Below, in pieces: positions 1 to 12,334 of a stretch of 64,000 bases of DNA. Source of the stretch: Pseudarthrobacter sp. NIBRBAC000502772 (GTDB lineage: Bacteria; Actinomycetota; Actinomycetes; Actinomycetales; Micrococcaceae); the NCBI RefSeq assembly GCF_006517235.1, contig NZ_CP041188.1, positions 2,108,001 to 2,172,000 of the forward strand. The letters are read 5' to 3'. How positions within the stretch are numbered: position 1 is the stretch's first letter; the number at the start of each line of letters is the position of its first letter. The notes below the pieces were generated by a model. It saw nothing but the letters and a program-made list of their open reading frames with translations. It did not search any database and had not been told where the DNA came from. The position numbers were made by a program, and so were the translations under genes.

Positions 1-1376
1 AGCGCGGCGTCGACTGGCACGTTGCGGACATCGCTGCCCAGCGTGTTGTTGACCTCCTGGTGGACCTCGCCGGCGGGGTTGCTGACCAGGCGGGGACCGA
101 CGTCGGGACCGCACCGGATGCCGTGACCATTGCGCTGCCGGCAGCCTTCGCCGCCCAGCGGATCGGCATCGATTTCACCGAAGAGCAGATCACCACCTCG
201 CTGGTGGACCTCGGCGCCGTGGTGGAAAAAGCCGACGGCGGCTGGACCGTTACCGCCCCCAGCTGGCGCAACGACCTGGAAACCAAGGAAGACCTCACCG
301 AGGAAATCGCGCGGCTGGTGGGCTACGACAACATCCCCGCCACCCTTCCGGTGGCCCCTCCGGGACGTGGCCTGACCCGCGTGCAGCAGCAGCGACGTCG
401 GCTCATCCAGTCACTGGCCGACGCCGGTCTGACCGAAGTCCTGGCCTACCCGTTCGTCTCCAAGGCGGCCAACGACACGTTCGGCGTCGCCGAGCAGGGT
501 GCGGCCCGGAGCGCGGTCAAGCTGGCGAACCCGATCAGCGAGGAACAAGGCTTCCTGCGCACGTCCATCCTCCCCGGGCTGATCGAGGTGGCCAAGCGGA
601 ACTACTCCCGCGGGTTCCGCGACCTGGCGCTGTTCGAGTCGGGCCTCGTTTTCCTGCCGGGCGAGACCTTGGGTACGCCGTCCATCCCGCCGCTGGGCGT
701 TAAGCCTTCCGACGAGGTACTGGATGCACTGTACGACGGCGTTCCGGACCAGCCGCTGCACGTCGCCGCTGTCCTCACCGGCCACGATTCACCCGCTGCC
801 GCCGGCCACACGCCGCGCTTGTGGGACTGGTCCGACGCACTTGACATTGCCCGGCTCGCCGGGGATGTCCTGGGTGTGGAGGTTGTGGTCAGCCAGGGTG
901 CGCACCAGGCGTTCCACCCGGGCCGTGCCGCGCAGCTCTCGCTGCGGACCGGCGAAGTAGTGGGTTACGCCGGCGAGCTGCACCCGAAGCTCCTGGCCGC
1001 GCACGACATGCCTGCCCGTTCGGTGGCGCTGGAGTTCAACGCGGATGCCCTGTTCGAGGCAGCCGCGGATGTGATTGTGGCCCGCCACATCTCCACGTTC
1101 CCGGTGGCCACCCAGGACGTTGCCCTGGTGGTGCCGCAGGAGATTCCCGCGGACCAGGTCCTCGAAGCGCTCCGCGAAGGCGCCGGCGAGCTGCTGGAGG
1201 ACGTGGCGCTGTTCGACGTCTACGCCGGCAAGGGTATTGAAGAAGGCAAGAAATCGCTCGCCTTCGGCCTGCGTTTCCGGGCAACGGACCGGACGCTGAC
1301 AGCCGATGAGGCCTCGGCTGCGCGCGAAAGCGCGGTTGCCCTGGCTGCAGAGCGCTTCGGCGCCGTCCAGCGCTAA
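1..1376 (+). CDS. pheT: phenylalanine--tRNA ligase beta subunit, 3' part
   Basis: The reading frame is open from position 3 with no start codon, so the gene begins before the window; about 457 C-terminal residues are present. PheT pairs with PheS to charge tRNA-Phe in the cytoplasm. The visible part begins in or near the B5 domain (the stretch ending in SWRNDLETKEDLTEEIARL). It continues with the catalytic-like core (LADAGLTEVLAYPF) and ends with the FDX-ACB anticodon-binding domain (ISTFPVATQDVALVVP to the C terminus). The N-terminal tRNA-binding and editing domains lie outside. The stop is TAA at 1374. pheST upstream of the arg operon is a common actinobacterial arrangement. Confidence 0.97.
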   Translation, partial: RGVDWHVADIAAQRVVDLLVDLAGGVADQAGTDVGTAPDAVTIALPAAFAAQRIGIDFTEEQITTSLVDLGAVVEKADGGWTVTAPSWRNDLETKEDLTEEIARLVGYDNIPATLPVAPPGRGLTRVQQQRRRLIQSLADAGLTEVLAYPFVSKAANDTFGVAEQGAARSAVKLANPISEEQGFLRTSILPGLIEVAKRNYSRGFRDLALFESGLVFLPGETLGTPSIPPLGVKPSDEVLDALYDGVPDQPLHVAAVLTGHDSPAAAGHTPRLWDWSDALDIARLAGDVLGVEVVVSQGAHQAFHPGRAAQLSLRTGEVVGYAGELHPKLLAAHDMPARSVALEFNADALFEAAADVIVARHISTFPVATQDVALVVPQEIPADQVLEALREGAGELLEDVALFDVYAGKGIEEGKKSLAFGLRFRATDRTLTADEASAARESAVALAAERFGAVQR

Positions 1377-1388
1377 ACGCCGATCCGG

Positions 1389-2084
1389 ATGGCAGGGCTG
1401 GTGGGGGCGGTGCCGGTGGCGCCGGTCCTGCGTTCCTGCCCTCCCGGCGTATCCGGAGGGCAGGACCCGACGGCGGGCCACCAGTCGATAGTGCTGGGGC
1501 CCGCCGAGCTGGCCCGCGCGGCGGCCCTGGCACCCGGCCCGCGGGCCGTTTTTGTCACCGGCCGGCGTGCCCTGCGAAGGTTCGCAGCAGAACTGCTGGA
1601 CGTCCCGGCGTCGGACCTCACCACCCACTTCAGCTGCCCCCGGTGCGGCTCCGGCCCCGAGCTATCGCACGGCAGGCCGGGCTATACGCTCAGGGGAGAG
1701 CCGGTGCCGCTCGCGCTGAGCCTGTCCCGGAGTTCCGGGTGGATCCTGTTGGGCGCCGTGGTGGATCCACCGGCCGGAGTCACGATGGGCCTGGACCTGG
1801 CGGACCCGTCCGGCATGGCCTTTGAGGGGTTCGACGGCGTGGCCCTCACCGCCGCGGAGCGCACGGCCCTCACCGGGCTGGCCGGGCCTCTGCTGCTGCA
1901 GGAGCGGGCCAGGCTCTGGGCGCGCAAGGAAGCCTGGCTCAAGATGACGGGCGACGGTCTCGCCACGGCACCGGACAGCCTCGACGTTTTGTCGCGCCCG
2001 GAAATCCGGGACCTGGCCGCCGGCGAGGCGGGCCTCCCGCTCAACTTTCGCGCCGCCGTCGCGGTTTCGCGCACCGGCAGCTAG
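1389..2084 (+). CDS. Sfp-type 4'-phosphopantetheinyl transferase
   Basis: A 231-residue protein expected to move the phosphopantetheine arm of CoA onto the serine of a carrier domain. The two halves of the family signature are visible: GLDLADPSG, which should hold a metal-binding Asp, and WARKEAWLKMTGDGL, the W(S/A)xKEAxxK block. It starts 12 nt after pheT at ATG 1389 without a strong Shine-Dalgarno sequence. It converges with the M1 peptidase gene 27 bp downstream and lies about 1.5 kb from an NRPS carrier domain at 3543-7604. That NRPS is its obvious client (inference). It could also serve other carrier proteins in the cell. Confidence 0.85.
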   Translation: MAGLVGAVPVAPVLRSCPPGVSGGQDPTAGHQSIVLGPAELARAAALAPGPRAVFVTGRRALRRFAAELLDVPASDLTTHFSCPRCGSGPELSHGRPGYTLRGEPVPLALSLSRSSGWILLGAVVDPPAGVTMGLDLADPSGMAFEGFDGVALTAAERTALTGLAGPLLLQERARLWARKEAWLKMTGDGLATAPDSLDVLSRPEIRDLAAGEAGLPLNFRAAVAVSRTGS

Positions 2085-2111
2085 CGACGTTGTTGTCAGC
2101 GCACTTGCTGG

Positions 2112-3491
2112 TCAGCGCACCGGCAGTGGCGGGAGGGCTGCTTCGAGCAGCCACGGGTGCAGCAGCGCCTCGGTGTCCAGGCCGGTAGCCCGGTCCGCGG
2201 CGAGAATAAACGCCGCCGTGGACACTGAACCGTGACGGTGGGCATCCGTCCAGTCGTGCAGCAACGCAAAGAATGCCAGGTCACCGCACCGGACCCGCAG
2301 GGCATGCAGGGCCAAGGCTCCCCGCTTGTAGACGCGGTCATCAAACATAAGCTCCGGCCCGGGGTCGCCCACGATAATGTCCTGGCTGCCGGCGGCCAGT
2401 TTCCGCCAGGCTGCGGCGGCCCGGTTCGCGACAGGCAGGACGCCCGCCTCCTCCGACCAGATCCACTCCGCATAGCAGGCGAAGCCCTCGTGGAGCCAGA
2501 TATCCGACCATGATGCGGCAGTGAGGGAGTTCCCGAACCACTGGTGTGCGAGCTCGTGGGCGATGAGCCGCTGGGATTCCCACTCCTGCGTCAGATGGTT
2601 CCGGCCCAGAATGGAGAGCGTCTGCGCTTCAAGCGGTATTTCCAGCTCGTCTTCGGTCACCACCACGGAGTATTCCGGGAAAGGGTAGGGCCCGAAACAG
2701 CTGGCAAAGGTGCGCATCATCTCAGGCTGCCTCGCCAGGCCTTCGCGGGCCGTGTCGACCAGCAGTGCCGGGACGGCGGCGAACTGCGGAACCTGCCCGT
2801 CCACGGGGAAGGGGGTCAGGGCGAGGAACTCATAGCGGCCGATCTGGACCGTGGCCAGGTAGGTGGCCATGGGCTCGGCCTGTTCGTAGACCCAGGTCTC
2901 GCGGCTGGCCCTGCTGGTGTGGGAGATCAGGGTGCCGTTACACACGGCCCGGTAATTGGCGTCGGTGGTCACGCTGATCCGGTAGCTGGCCTTGTCGCCG
3001 GGGTGGTCGTTGCACGGGAACCAGGAGGCGGCGCCGTTCGGCTGGCCGGCCACAAGGACCCCGTCGGTGAGTTCCTCCCAGCCCACCTCGCCCCAGAACC
3101 CGCGCCGGGGACCAGGGTTGCCTTCGTAGCGGATGTCGAGGGTAAATTCCTCGCCCGCCGGCAGCGCGGCCTCGGGCACAATGACCAACTGCCCGGCGCG
3201 CTGGCTGAACTTTTTGACCCGGCGCCCGCTGAGCTGGATCTTCGTGGCCCGGAGCCCGGTCAGGTCCAGCACGAGGGCCGCCGTAGCGTACTGTGTGACC
3301 GCGCTCAGGACCGCACGCCCGCTCAGGCGGTTACTGCTGAGCTTGTAGTCAATGTCCAGTTCGTAGCGGCGGACCTTGTACGCGTTTGTGCCATGGCCGG
3401 GCATATAGGGGTCGGGCGCAGATGCGCCGTGCTCCGAGTTGCGTGCTGGGCCGGTATTCGCGGCCGTGGGGCTCGGTGCGGGGGAACTCAT
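2112..3491 (-). CDS. M1 family zinc aminopeptidase-like protein
   Basis: A 459-residue M1 (gluzincin) metallopeptidase. The zinc site HELAH (residues 312-316) is followed exactly 18 residues later by the third ligand, E335, in WLHEGFA. The usual GxMEN exopeptidase motif is replaced by ELEIPLEAQT around residue 285, a form seen in short actinobacterial M1 proteins. It lacks the long C-terminal helical domain of PepN, consistent with its length. There is no signal peptide; the N terminus is Pro/Ala/Ser rich. The ATG lies 51 bp after the NRPS stop on the same strand, so the two genes are probably co-transcribed. Its substrate is unknown; trimming or turnover of the NRPS product is only a guess. 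Confidence 0.85.
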   Translation of the reverse strand: MSSPAPSPTAANTGPARNSEHGASAPDPYMPGHGTNAYKVRRYELDIDYKLSSNRLSGRAVLSAVTQYATAALVLDLTGLRATKIQLSGRRVKKFSQRAGQLVIVPEAALPAGEEFTLDIRYEGNPGPRRGFWGEVGWEELTDGVLVAGQPNGAASWFPCNDHPGDKASYRISVTTDANYRAVCNGTLISHTSRASRETWVYEQAEPMATYLATVQIGRYEFLALTPFPVDGQVPQFAAVPALLVDTAREGLARQPEMMRTFASCFGPYPFPEYSVVVTEDELEIPLEAQTLSILGRNHLTQEWESQRLIAHELAHQWFGNSLTAASWSDIWLHEGFACYAEWIWSEEAGVLPVANRAAAAWRKLAAGSQDIIVGDPGPELMFDDRVYKRGALALHALRVRCGDLAFFALLHDWTDAHRHGSVSTAAFILAADRATGLDTEALLHPWLLEAALPPLPVR

Positions 3492-3542
3492 AAGACGGTC
3501 TTTCCGATCAGCGGTGGGCGGCAGGACAGCTGGTATTGCGGG

Positions 3543-6500
3543 CTAGCGGGGTTTGGGAGCGGACGCTGCGGGACCGCTCCAGGGGCTCACCGGGTTGCCC
3601 ATCCAATAGGTCGCGGCGGGAACGGATTCGCCCCGCATCACCAGCGAAGCCGGTCCAACAGTTCCGCCGCTGCCGATGCTTGCCTGCGGCAGGATAACGC
3701 CGTGGGGCCCCATGGTGGCTCCGTCTTCGAGGGTAACAGTGTCCAGGCTCATGACCCGGTCATGGAACAGGTGCGTCTGGACCACACAGCCACGGTTGAC
3801 GGTGGAGTTCCGCCCGAGGGTGACCAGGTCCGCTTCGGGAAGCCAGTAGCTTTCGCACCACGTGCCGCGGCCGATCCGGGCGCCGAGCGCCCGGAGCCAC
3901 CAGACCAGGGCCGGGGTCCCGGTGGCTGCCCGCGCGAACCAGGGGGCGCTGACCATTTCGATAAACGTATCGACCACCTCGTTGCGCCAAATGAAGGAGC
4001 TCCAGAGCGGGTGCTCGCCGGCCCGGATCCGGCCCACGAGGACCCATTTGGCGACGACGGCGCTGCCCGCGGCCGCCGCGCCCGCCAGCAGCATCACGAC
4101 TCCGCCCAGGGCTGCGGCAATCCCGTAGTTGTAGGTAGCGGCCAGCCAGTCAAAAGCAAGCATCACGCCGGCGGCGATCGCCACCGTTACCACCACGGGG
4201 ATGAAGCGGCCCAGTTCCCAGAGGCAGCGGGCAAACTTGAGCCGCAGCGGCGGCTGGTACGTGCGGGTGTCGTCCGAGGCGATGGCGGTGCGCCGGAGCC
4301 GTACAGGCGGGCTGCCCAACCAGGAGGTCCCGGACTTGGCCTTGGCCGGTGTGGCCGACAGGACGGCGACGAGTGAGTTCTTGGGGACATTCCGGCCGGC
4401 AGCGGTCATGCCCGAGTTGCCCAGGAAGGAGCGCTTGCCGATCTTCGCGGGCGCAATCCGCAGCCACCCGCCGTCGAGCTCGTAGGAGGCCACCATGGTG
4501 TCGTCGGCCAGGAAGGCGCCCTCGCCCACAGTGGTCATCTTGGGGATAAGCAGGACCGTGGAGGCTTCGACGTTCTTGCCGATCTTGGCGCCCAGCAGGC
4601 GCAGCCAGACCGGTGTGAAAAGACTGGCATAAACGGGGAAGAGCAGGTCGCGGGCCAGGTCCAGCACGCGTTCCGTGGCCCAGACCTGCCAGCCGATCCG
4701 GCTGCGGACGCGGTAGTAGCCCTCCGCCAGGCCGATGCCGAGCATCCGGGTGGTGACCAAAATCAGCAGGAGGTTGACGACGAACCACACGAGGGCCGCG
4801 GGTGCGAGGGCCTGCAGGAGTTGCGGGACGGCTGCGGAGAGCGATTCGCTGCCTTGGATGAAGGCAAAGACCACCAGGGCCGCGGCGGCGGCAGAGACGT
4901 AAGGGATCAGGGCCAGCACGGCTGAAGCCATGGCGAATCCGGCGAACCAGAGCCGGCCAATCAGCCGATGTTCGGCAGGAGTGTCCGGCAGCGAGTGCTT
5001 GGCCTTGCCCCGGCGTTCGGCGGGGGAGCCGGCCACGTGGTGGCCGGCCTTTACCTTGCCGAGGACGGCCGAGCCGGGCTCCACCTGGGCTCCGGCGCCG
5101 ATGGAAGCGCCGGGCATCAGCGTGCTGCGCGCCCCGACGCTGGCTCCTGCCCCGATATGGACGGCCCCGATGTGGACGATGTCCCCGTCGATCCACCAAC
5201 CGGAAAGATCCACTTCAGGCTCGATGTTGGAGCCGCTGCCGAGGGAAAGCATCCCGGTGACAGGCGGCAGTGAGTGCAGTTGGACGTTGTTGCCGATCTT
5301 GGCGCCCAGCGCCCGGGCGTAGTACGGCACCCATGGTGCGCTGGCGAGGCTGATGGCCCCGGCGAGGTCCTGGATCTGTTCGGCCAGCCAGAGGCGCACG
5401 TGCACCCGTCCGGAGCGCGGGTACGTTCCCGGCCCCACCTTCCGGAGCAGCATCCGGGCCGCGGCCACGGAAATCAGCATCCGGCCGGCCGGGGAGACGA
5501 AGACGAGCCAGGAGGCGGCCACCCACCACCAGGAAACGGTGGGGGCAGCGCTGAAGCCGGCCATCGCGGCCAGTACGTTGTTAGCCGCCATGAGGTAGGT
5601 CAGCCAGCGCATCCCCACCAGGATGTGCAAGGGAATACCCATCAGAGTCTGGAACACCTGGGACTTGAACGCGGTGGGGCGTACAGTGCGGGACGGCGCA
5701 GGCCCGGTGGCCACTCCGTCGGGAAGGGTCTGGCGGGCCGCATCAATCAGGGCGCCGATCCTGGGTGTGGCATAAATGTCGGCGACCGTGATGGTCGGGT
5801 ACCGGACCCTGAGGGCGGAGACCAGCTGGGCAGCGGACAGGGAGCCGCCGCCGTAGGCGAAGAAGTCGGCGTCGAGGCTTGTTACGGTGCTGCCAAGGAC
5901 TGCCGTCCACTGTTCGGCCACCCAGGAGGCATCTTCGGGCAGGTTCAAGGGAGCAGCGTCGGCCTCCGCCGCACCGGTCCCGGTCAGCGGCCAGGGCAGG
6001 GCGTGGCGGTCCACCTTGCCGCTGGTCTTGGTGGGCAGGGAGTCGACGACGGTCAGCAGCGGAATGAGGGGCGCGGGGAGGCTCTCTGCCAGGAGCTCGC
6101 GGGCGGCCGCCAGATCCAGGTCAGCGTCCGCGGCGGCCAGGTAGCCCACCAGGATCTGGTTGCCCGCAGCGGTTGTCCGTACTGCCGCAGCAGCTCCGGC
6201 AACATGCGGGAGCGCCTGCAGGGCGGCGTCAATTTCGCCCAGTTCGATCCGGCGTCCACCGAGCTTGACCTGTTCGTCGGCGCGGCCCACAAAGATCAGT
6301 CCGGCGGCTTCGTAGCGGACCAGGTCGCCCGAACGGTAGGCGCGGTCCCAGCCGAAGGACGGCATGGGCGCGTACTTCTCCCGGTCCTTGTCCGGGTCAA
6401 GGTAACGGGCCAGTCCGACGCCGCCGATGATCAGTTCGCCGATCTCCCCTTCGCCGACGGGCAGTCCTTCAGCATCCACCACGGCCAGGTCCCAGCCGTC

Positions 6501-7604
6501 CAGGGGCAGTCCGATCCGGACCGGACCGAGGCCACCCAGGGGAGCCGCGCAGGCCACTACCGTGGCCTCCGTGGGGCCGTAGGTGTTCCAGACTTCACGG
6601 CCCGGGATGGCAAGCCGCTCGGCCAGCTCGGGCGGGCAGGCCTCGCCGCCGAAAATCAGGAGCCGGACGCTCTCCAGGGACTCGGCTGGCCAGAGGGCAG
6701 CCAGCGTTGGAACGGTGGACACTGCGGTGATGCCGTGGCTGATGAGCCACGGGCCGAGGTCCGTTCCGGTCCTGACCAGGGCCCGCGGTGCGGGCACCAG
6801 GCAGGCGCCATGACGCCAGGCAAGCCACATTTCCTCACACGAGGCATCAAAGGCGACCGAAAGTCCTGCCAGTACCCTGTCCTGCGGGCCGAGGGGCTCC
6901 GCCTGCAGGAAGATCCGGGCTTCGGCGTCAACAAAGGCGGCGGCGGAGCGGTGCTGGACCGCGACGCCCTTGGGCGTGCCGGTGGAACCGGAGGTGAAGA
7001 TCACCCAGGCGTCATCGCCGGGCTCGGCGGAATGGCTTTCGGCAGCACGACGCCCGGCTTCGAAGCGTTCACCGCGTTCAGCGGGTTCCGAGAGTTCAGC
7101 GGGTTCCGGGGAGTCACGCACGGAGACCGCGGCGCCACCGGTGAGCACCGCGGCTACGCCAGCCTCACCTGTGAGCCCTGCGGCTACGCCAGCCTCACCC
7201 GTGAGCACTGCGGCTACGCCAGCCTCACCGAAAACGAGCCGGGCACGTTCCTCAGGGTCGTCGGCGTCCACCGGAACGTAGGCGGCACCGATGTGCAGGA
7301 TAGCGAGAATCGAGATGTAGAGCTCACAGGTCCCGGACGGAATCCGCACACCTATCCTGTCGCCGGCGCCCAGCCCGGCGGCCTGGAGCTCCCGTCCTTT
7401 GGCCCGGACCGCGGCCATCAGGTCGGCGTAGCTCAGGGAACGCCGGCCGTCGTCGAGCGCTGAGGCCTCCGGGAAACGTGCCGCCGAGTCCGCCAGGATG
7501 GCCATGAGGGTCCGCTCGGGCGGGGCCAGGGGAAAACCGGCCAGCTGGGGGCGGTAGGGATCCTCCGGCAGGGATGCGACGACGTTTGACTGATGCTCAC
7601 TCAC
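3543..7604 (-). CDS. Pls/PosA-type membrane single-module NRPS (poly-lysine synthetase-like)
   Basis: A 1353-residue protein with the architecture of epsilon-poly-lysine synthetase. The adenylation domain (about 30-540) has FTSGSTGTPKG at 203, NTYGPTEAT at 340, YRSGDLVRY and the A10 lysine in SGKVDR (K530). The carrier domain (about 555-625) has FFAYGGGSLSA with Ser588 as the phosphopantetheine site. The rest (650-1353) holds six hydrophobic segments in three pairs, each pair followed by a left-handed beta-helix (hexapeptide) domain starting LGAKIGNN, LGAKIGKN or LGARIGRG. There is no standard condensation or thioesterase domain; in Pls this C-terminal part links monomers iteratively. My hand-aligned specificity code is D253-A254-E257-T297-I317-G319-T341-V349-V350-K530, close to lysine codes. 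The start is GTG. Product identity is inference. Confidence 0.85.
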   Translation of the reverse strand: MSEHQSNVVASLPEDPYRPQLAGFPLAPPERTLMAILADSAARFPEASALDDGRRSLSYADLMAAVRAKGRELQAAGLGAGDRIGVRIPSGTCELYISILAILHIGAAYVPVDADDPEERARLVFGEAGVAAVLTGEAGVAAGLTGEAGVAAVLTGGAAVSVRDSPEPAELSEPAERGERFEAGRRAAESHSAEPGDDAWVIFTSGSTGTPKGVAVQHRSAAAFVDAEARIFLQAEPLGPQDRVLAGLSVAFDASCEEMWLAWRHGACLVPAPRALVRTGTDLGPWLISHGITAVSTVPTLAALWPAESLESVRLLIFGGEACPPELAERLAIPGREVWNTYGPTEATVVACAAPLGGLGPVRIGLPLDGWDLAVVDAEGLPVGEGEIGELIIGGVGLARYLDPDKDREKYAPMPSFGWDRAYRSGDLVRYEAAGLIFVGRADEQVKLGGRRIELGEIDAALQALPHVAGAAAAVRTTAAGNQILVGYLAAADADLDLAAARELLAESLPAPLIPLLTVVDSLPTKTSGKVDRHALPWPLTGTGAAEADAAPLNLPEDASWVAEQWTAVLGSTVTSLDADFFAYGGGSLSAAQLVSALRVRYPTITVADIYATPRIGALIDAARQTLPDGVATGPAPSRTVRPTAFKSQVFQTLMGIPLHILVGMRWLTYLMAANNVLAAMAGFSAAPTVSWWWVAASWLVFVSPAGRMLISVAAARMLLRKVGPGTYPRSGRVHVRLWLAEQIQDLAGAISLASAPWVPYYARALGAKIGNNVQLHSLPPVTGMLSLGSGSNIEPEVDLSGWWIDGDIVHIGAVHIGAGASVGARSTLMPGASIGAGAQVEPGSAVLGKVKAGHHVAGSPAERRGKAKHSLPDTPAEHRLIGRLWFAGFAMASAVLALIPYVSAAAAALVVFAFIQGSESLSAAVPQLLQALAPAALVWFVVNLLLILVTTRMLGIGLAEGYYRVRSRIGWQVWATERVLDLARDLLFPVYASLFTPVWLRLLGAKIGKNVEASTVLLIPKMTTVGEGAFLADDTMVASYELDGGWLRIAPAKIGKRSFLGNSGMTAAGRNVPKNSLVAVLSATPAKAKSGTSWLGSPPVRLRRTAIASDDTRTYQPPLRLKFARCLWELGRFIPVVVTVAIAAGVMLAFDWLAATYNYGIAAALGGVVMLLAGAAAAGSAVVAKWVLVGRIRAGEHPLWSSFIWRNEVVDTFIEMVSAPWFARAATGTPALVWWLRALGARIGRGTWCESYWLPEADLVTLGRNSTVNRGCVVQTHLFHDRVMSLDTVTLEDGATMGPHGVILPQASIGSGGTVGPASLVMRGESVPAATYWMGNPVSPWSGPAASAPKPR
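7140..7229 (-). repeat. three 30-bp tandem repeats inside the NRPS adenylation domain
   Basis: Three consecutive 30-bp units encode GEAGVAAVLT, GEAGVAAGLT and GEAGVAAVLT (residues 126-155), between adenylation cores A2 and A3. The units differ by a few bases. A shorter Glu/Pro/Ser-rich repetition (residues 165-182) follows. The stretch keeps the frame and lengthens a surface linker. The unit number may vary between strains. Confidence 0.85.
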
Positions 7605-7692
7605 GGACGGATTCTGCCTGAGTAAAGTGAACGCAAGGTGTCCAGAATTAGTTGAAGATTCATGTTCTGTTCACGCATGCTGCCTGTATCCA

Positions 7693-8655
7693 TCAGGGAA
7701 CCAGCAGGACCTTGCCCGTCGTGCGCCGTCCCTCGAGGTCCTCATGGGAACGCCGCGCCTCGGCCAGGGGGTAGGTGGCGCCGATCCGTACCTTTAAGTG
7801 CCCCTTTTCTGCGGCAGCGAAGATCTCCGCCGAGCGCCAGCGGCGCTCCTGCTCGTTGAGCAGGAAGTGGGCCAGGGACGGACGCGTCAGCGTCAGCGAA
7901 CCGCCGGCGTTGAGACGCTGCGGATCCACCGGCGGTACGGCCCCGGAGGCTGCCCCGAACAGGACCAGCATGCCTCGCGTGCGGAGGCAGGAGAGGGACC
8001 CGTCAAAGGTGTTCCGGCCGACGCCGTCGTACACCACGTCCACACCCTTCCCGTTGGTGAGTTCGCGGACATGGTGGGGGAAGCCCTCGTACCGCAGCAC
8101 ATGGTCGGCCCCGGCGTCGCGGGCAAGTTCTTCCTTGGCCTCCGAGGAAACCGTGGTGATGACGCGGGCGCCCCTCTCCTTCAGCAGCTGGATCAGCAGC
8201 AGGCCGACGCCGCCGGCTCCGGCGTGCGTCAGTACTGTGTGGCCCGGTTCGACCTTGAAGGAGGAATTGATGAGGTAGTGGGCGGTCATGCCTTGGAGCG
8301 GCAAGGCAGCTGCCGTCAGGTCGTCGACGCCGTCCGGCACCGGAAGTGCCTTGGCCGCATCGAGCACCGCGTAGCCGGCGTAGCATTTAGTGCCCTCGGC
8401 CGTGGCCACCCTGCTGCCGACTGCGAAGTTTTCGGTGCCTTCGCCGAGCTCCTCTACAGTCCCAGCGGCTTCCGAGCCGGGCGTAAAGGGGAACGGGACC
8501 TGGTACATGCCCCCGCGCTGGTAGGTGTCGATGAAGTTCACCCCGGCTGCCGCCACCTTGATGAGCAACTGGCCGGGACCCGGCATCGGTCGGTCCACCT
8601 CGGCGATCTCGAGGACTTCCGGACCTCCGGGCTGGCGGGCAACGATGGCTTGCAT
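7693..8655 (-). CDS. zinc-independent quinone oxidoreductase (MDR superfamily)
   Basis: A 320-residue NADPH:quinone reductase-like protein that should reduce quinones or other enones with NADPH. The N-terminal GroES-like fold (GVNFIDTYQRGGMY, FTPGSEAAG) and the Rossmann motif AGAGGVGLLLIQL are typical of QOR. The zinc-ligand cysteines of alcohol dehydrogenases are absent. I chose ATG 8655 (MQAIVARQPGG) rather than the longer frame to 8784 because a GAGGAGA ribosome site precedes it and the family starts here. It appears to be a stand-alone gene. The physiological substrate cannot be read from the sequence. Confidence 0.88.
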   Translation of the reverse strand: MQAIVARQPGGPEVLEIAEVDRPMPGPGQLLIKVAAAGVNFIDTYQRGGMYQVPFPFTPGSEAAGTVEELGEGTENFAVGSRVATAEGTKCYAGYAVLDAAKALPVPDGVDDLTAAALPLQGMTAHYLINSSFKVEPGHTVLTHAGAGGVGLLLIQLLKERGARVITTVSSEAKEELARDAGADHVLRYEGFPHHVRELTNGKGVDVVYDGVGRNTFDGSLSCLRTRGMLVLFGAASGAVPPVDPQRLNAGGSLTLTRPSLAHFLLNEQERRWRSAEIFAAAEKGHLKVRIGATYPLAEARRSHEDLEGRRTTGKVLLVP

Positions 8656-8730
8656 AAAAGGTCTCCTCTCCGGGCGGGGGTTTCCCGCGGCCGGTGTCTC
8701 TGACCATCCTAGGGATACCGCTACCGACGA

Positions 8731-8763
8731 CGAAGCGACGGCCGGTAGCCGGCCGTCGCTTCG
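8731..8763 (-). terminator. perfect 15-bp hairpin downstream of the desaturase gene
   Basis: Perfect 15-bp inverted repeat (8731-8745 and 8749-8763) around a 3-nt loop, in the gap between the desaturase stop and the quinone oxidoreductase start, both on the minus strand. There is no T tract, as is usual for GC-rich actinobacterial terminators. It would end the desaturase transcript. Confidence 0.6.
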
Positions 8764-8827
8764 GGTCATGCGGGGCAGAGTCATGGGGGGGGAGCCCGCG
8801 CGGCTCGCCTCTTTTTAGCAGCGTGTG

Positions 8828-12290
<3,463 letters not shown>

Positions 12291-12334
12291 TCCTCCCGCC
12301 AGATCCCACCAGCAACCCTGGAGATACTGCACGC

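Noticed and set aside
2544..4376. A 610-codon open frame on the plus strand opposite the peptidase and NRPS genes
   Set aside because: It is the antisense shadow of strongly coding GC-rich DNA. Composition and lack of any family motif show it is not a gene; the same holds for the long frame at 5274-7463.
7627..7674. GTGAAC (7627-7632) and GTTCAC (7669-7674) inverted pair upstream of the NRPS
   Set aside because: Only six bases per arm with 36 bp between; chance cannot be excluded, and no promoter with proper spacing was found around it.
8792..8806. Short hairpin GAGCC/GGCTC followed by TTTTT
   Set aside because: The T run follows on the plus strand, but both flanking genes are on the minus strand, so it does not end any gene here.
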